This document shows, piece by piece, positions 63,728 through 64,000 of a stretch of DNA of 64,000 nucleotides. How positions within the stretch are numbered: position 1 is the first letter of the stretch; every line of letters begins with the position of its first letter. The translations under genes and the position numbers were made by a program. The DNA comes from Apostichopus japonicus (taxonomy: Eukaryota; Echinodermata; Holothuroidea; Aspidochirotida; Stichopodidae). The notes beneath the pieces were generated by a model. That model did no database searches, was not told where the DNA came from, and was given only the letters and a program-made list of their open reading frames with translations. The DNA lies in assembly GCF_037975245.1 (NCBI RefSeq), contig NC_092569.1:24287168-24351167 (forward strand), written 5' to 3'.

Positions 63728-64000
63728 AACTGTGTTCACAAGATTAAATGCAATCTTTGCTCGTCTACATACATCGGCGAAACGGGATGCACCATTGGAA
63801 CGAGAATAAAAGAACATCTACGTATGACTAAACAGACCATATACACTCATTTACAAACTCACAATATAAATCCGAAATCTGGAGAAAATATCAATTGGCA
63901 AATCCTACATCACAACCTACCCAATACCAGCGAAAGAAAAATAATCGAAGCCCTTACCATTAAAGCCAGTAATAACTTAATGAATGGCTGTGCTGGACGT
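63728..64000 (+). CDS. Penelope-like element, GIY-YIG endonuclease domain (partial)
   Basis: An open frame with no stop to the window edge reads CVHKIKCNLCSSTYIGETG, then RIKEHLRM, HLQTHNIN and SERKIIEAL. The C-x2-C before YIGET, the arginine and the EH pair are the usual features of the GIY-YIG endonuclease that ends Penelope-like retroelement proteins. Everything upstream (reverse transcriptase) is missing, because the frame begins right after the AT tract. The unit is therefore 5'-truncated, or the tract has replaced the junction. It is absent from copy 1 of the duplication. Confidence 0.8.

Overview
The window looks like AT-rich eukaryotic (animal) DNA. Genes are split by GT-AG introns, and between them lie dense microsatellites, MITEs, tRNA-derived SINEs, non-LTR retrotransposons, an LTR and a Penelope-like fragment. 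A multi-exon Kyakuja-Dileera-Zisupton (KDZ) transposase, a secreted C-type lectin inside tandem segmental duplications, and many short DNA transposons would fit an invertebrate deuterostome such as an echinoderm. That assignment is inference.

Layout. (1) 1.2-2.5 kb, minus strand: the first two coding exons of a secreted lectin-family gene that runs off the left edge. (2) 3.8-15.3 kb, plus strand: a KDZ transposase gene. Fifteen exons join in one frame to give 929 residues with every expected catalytic residue. A 365-bp hAT-type MITE sits in one intron and a 297-bp MITE sits exactly on the stop codon. (3) 15.6-23.5 kb: no gene seen; SINE, MITEs, and clusters of ETS-like and AGGTCA motifs. (4) 23.6-26.3 kb, minus strand: a six-exon gene for a 223-residue protein with an HMG-box-like start and a GTF2I-type repeat at the end. 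(5) 26.3-28.6 kb: repeats and a perfect 18-bp hairpin. (6) 28.6-39 kb: first copy of a large segmental duplication. It carries an LTR of about 2.7 kb, itself hit by a 1.6-kb foldback element built from CACTTAAGTG palindromes, and two cysteine-rich exons. (7) 39.4-51.0 kb, minus strand: a seven-exon secreted C-type lectin gene. All its introns are phase 1 and it has four tandem Ser/Thr linker exons of 111 nt. Its large first introns contain a decayed reverse transcriptase, a SINE composite and minisatellites. (8) 51.2-63.7 kb: second copy of the duplication, carrying a private non-LTR retrotransposon insertion with a 10-bp target duplication, a private SINE composite, and an internally deleted CR1/L2-like element. 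(9) Right edge: the GIY-YIG domain of a Penelope-like element.

The two transposon-rich single genes (KDZ; HMG/GTF2I) show no visible functional link. The lectin paralogs and cysteine-rich exons form one duplicated cluster of secreted proteins, which suggests host-defence diversification. Comparing the two duplicate copies gives natural empty and filled sites that date several insertions.
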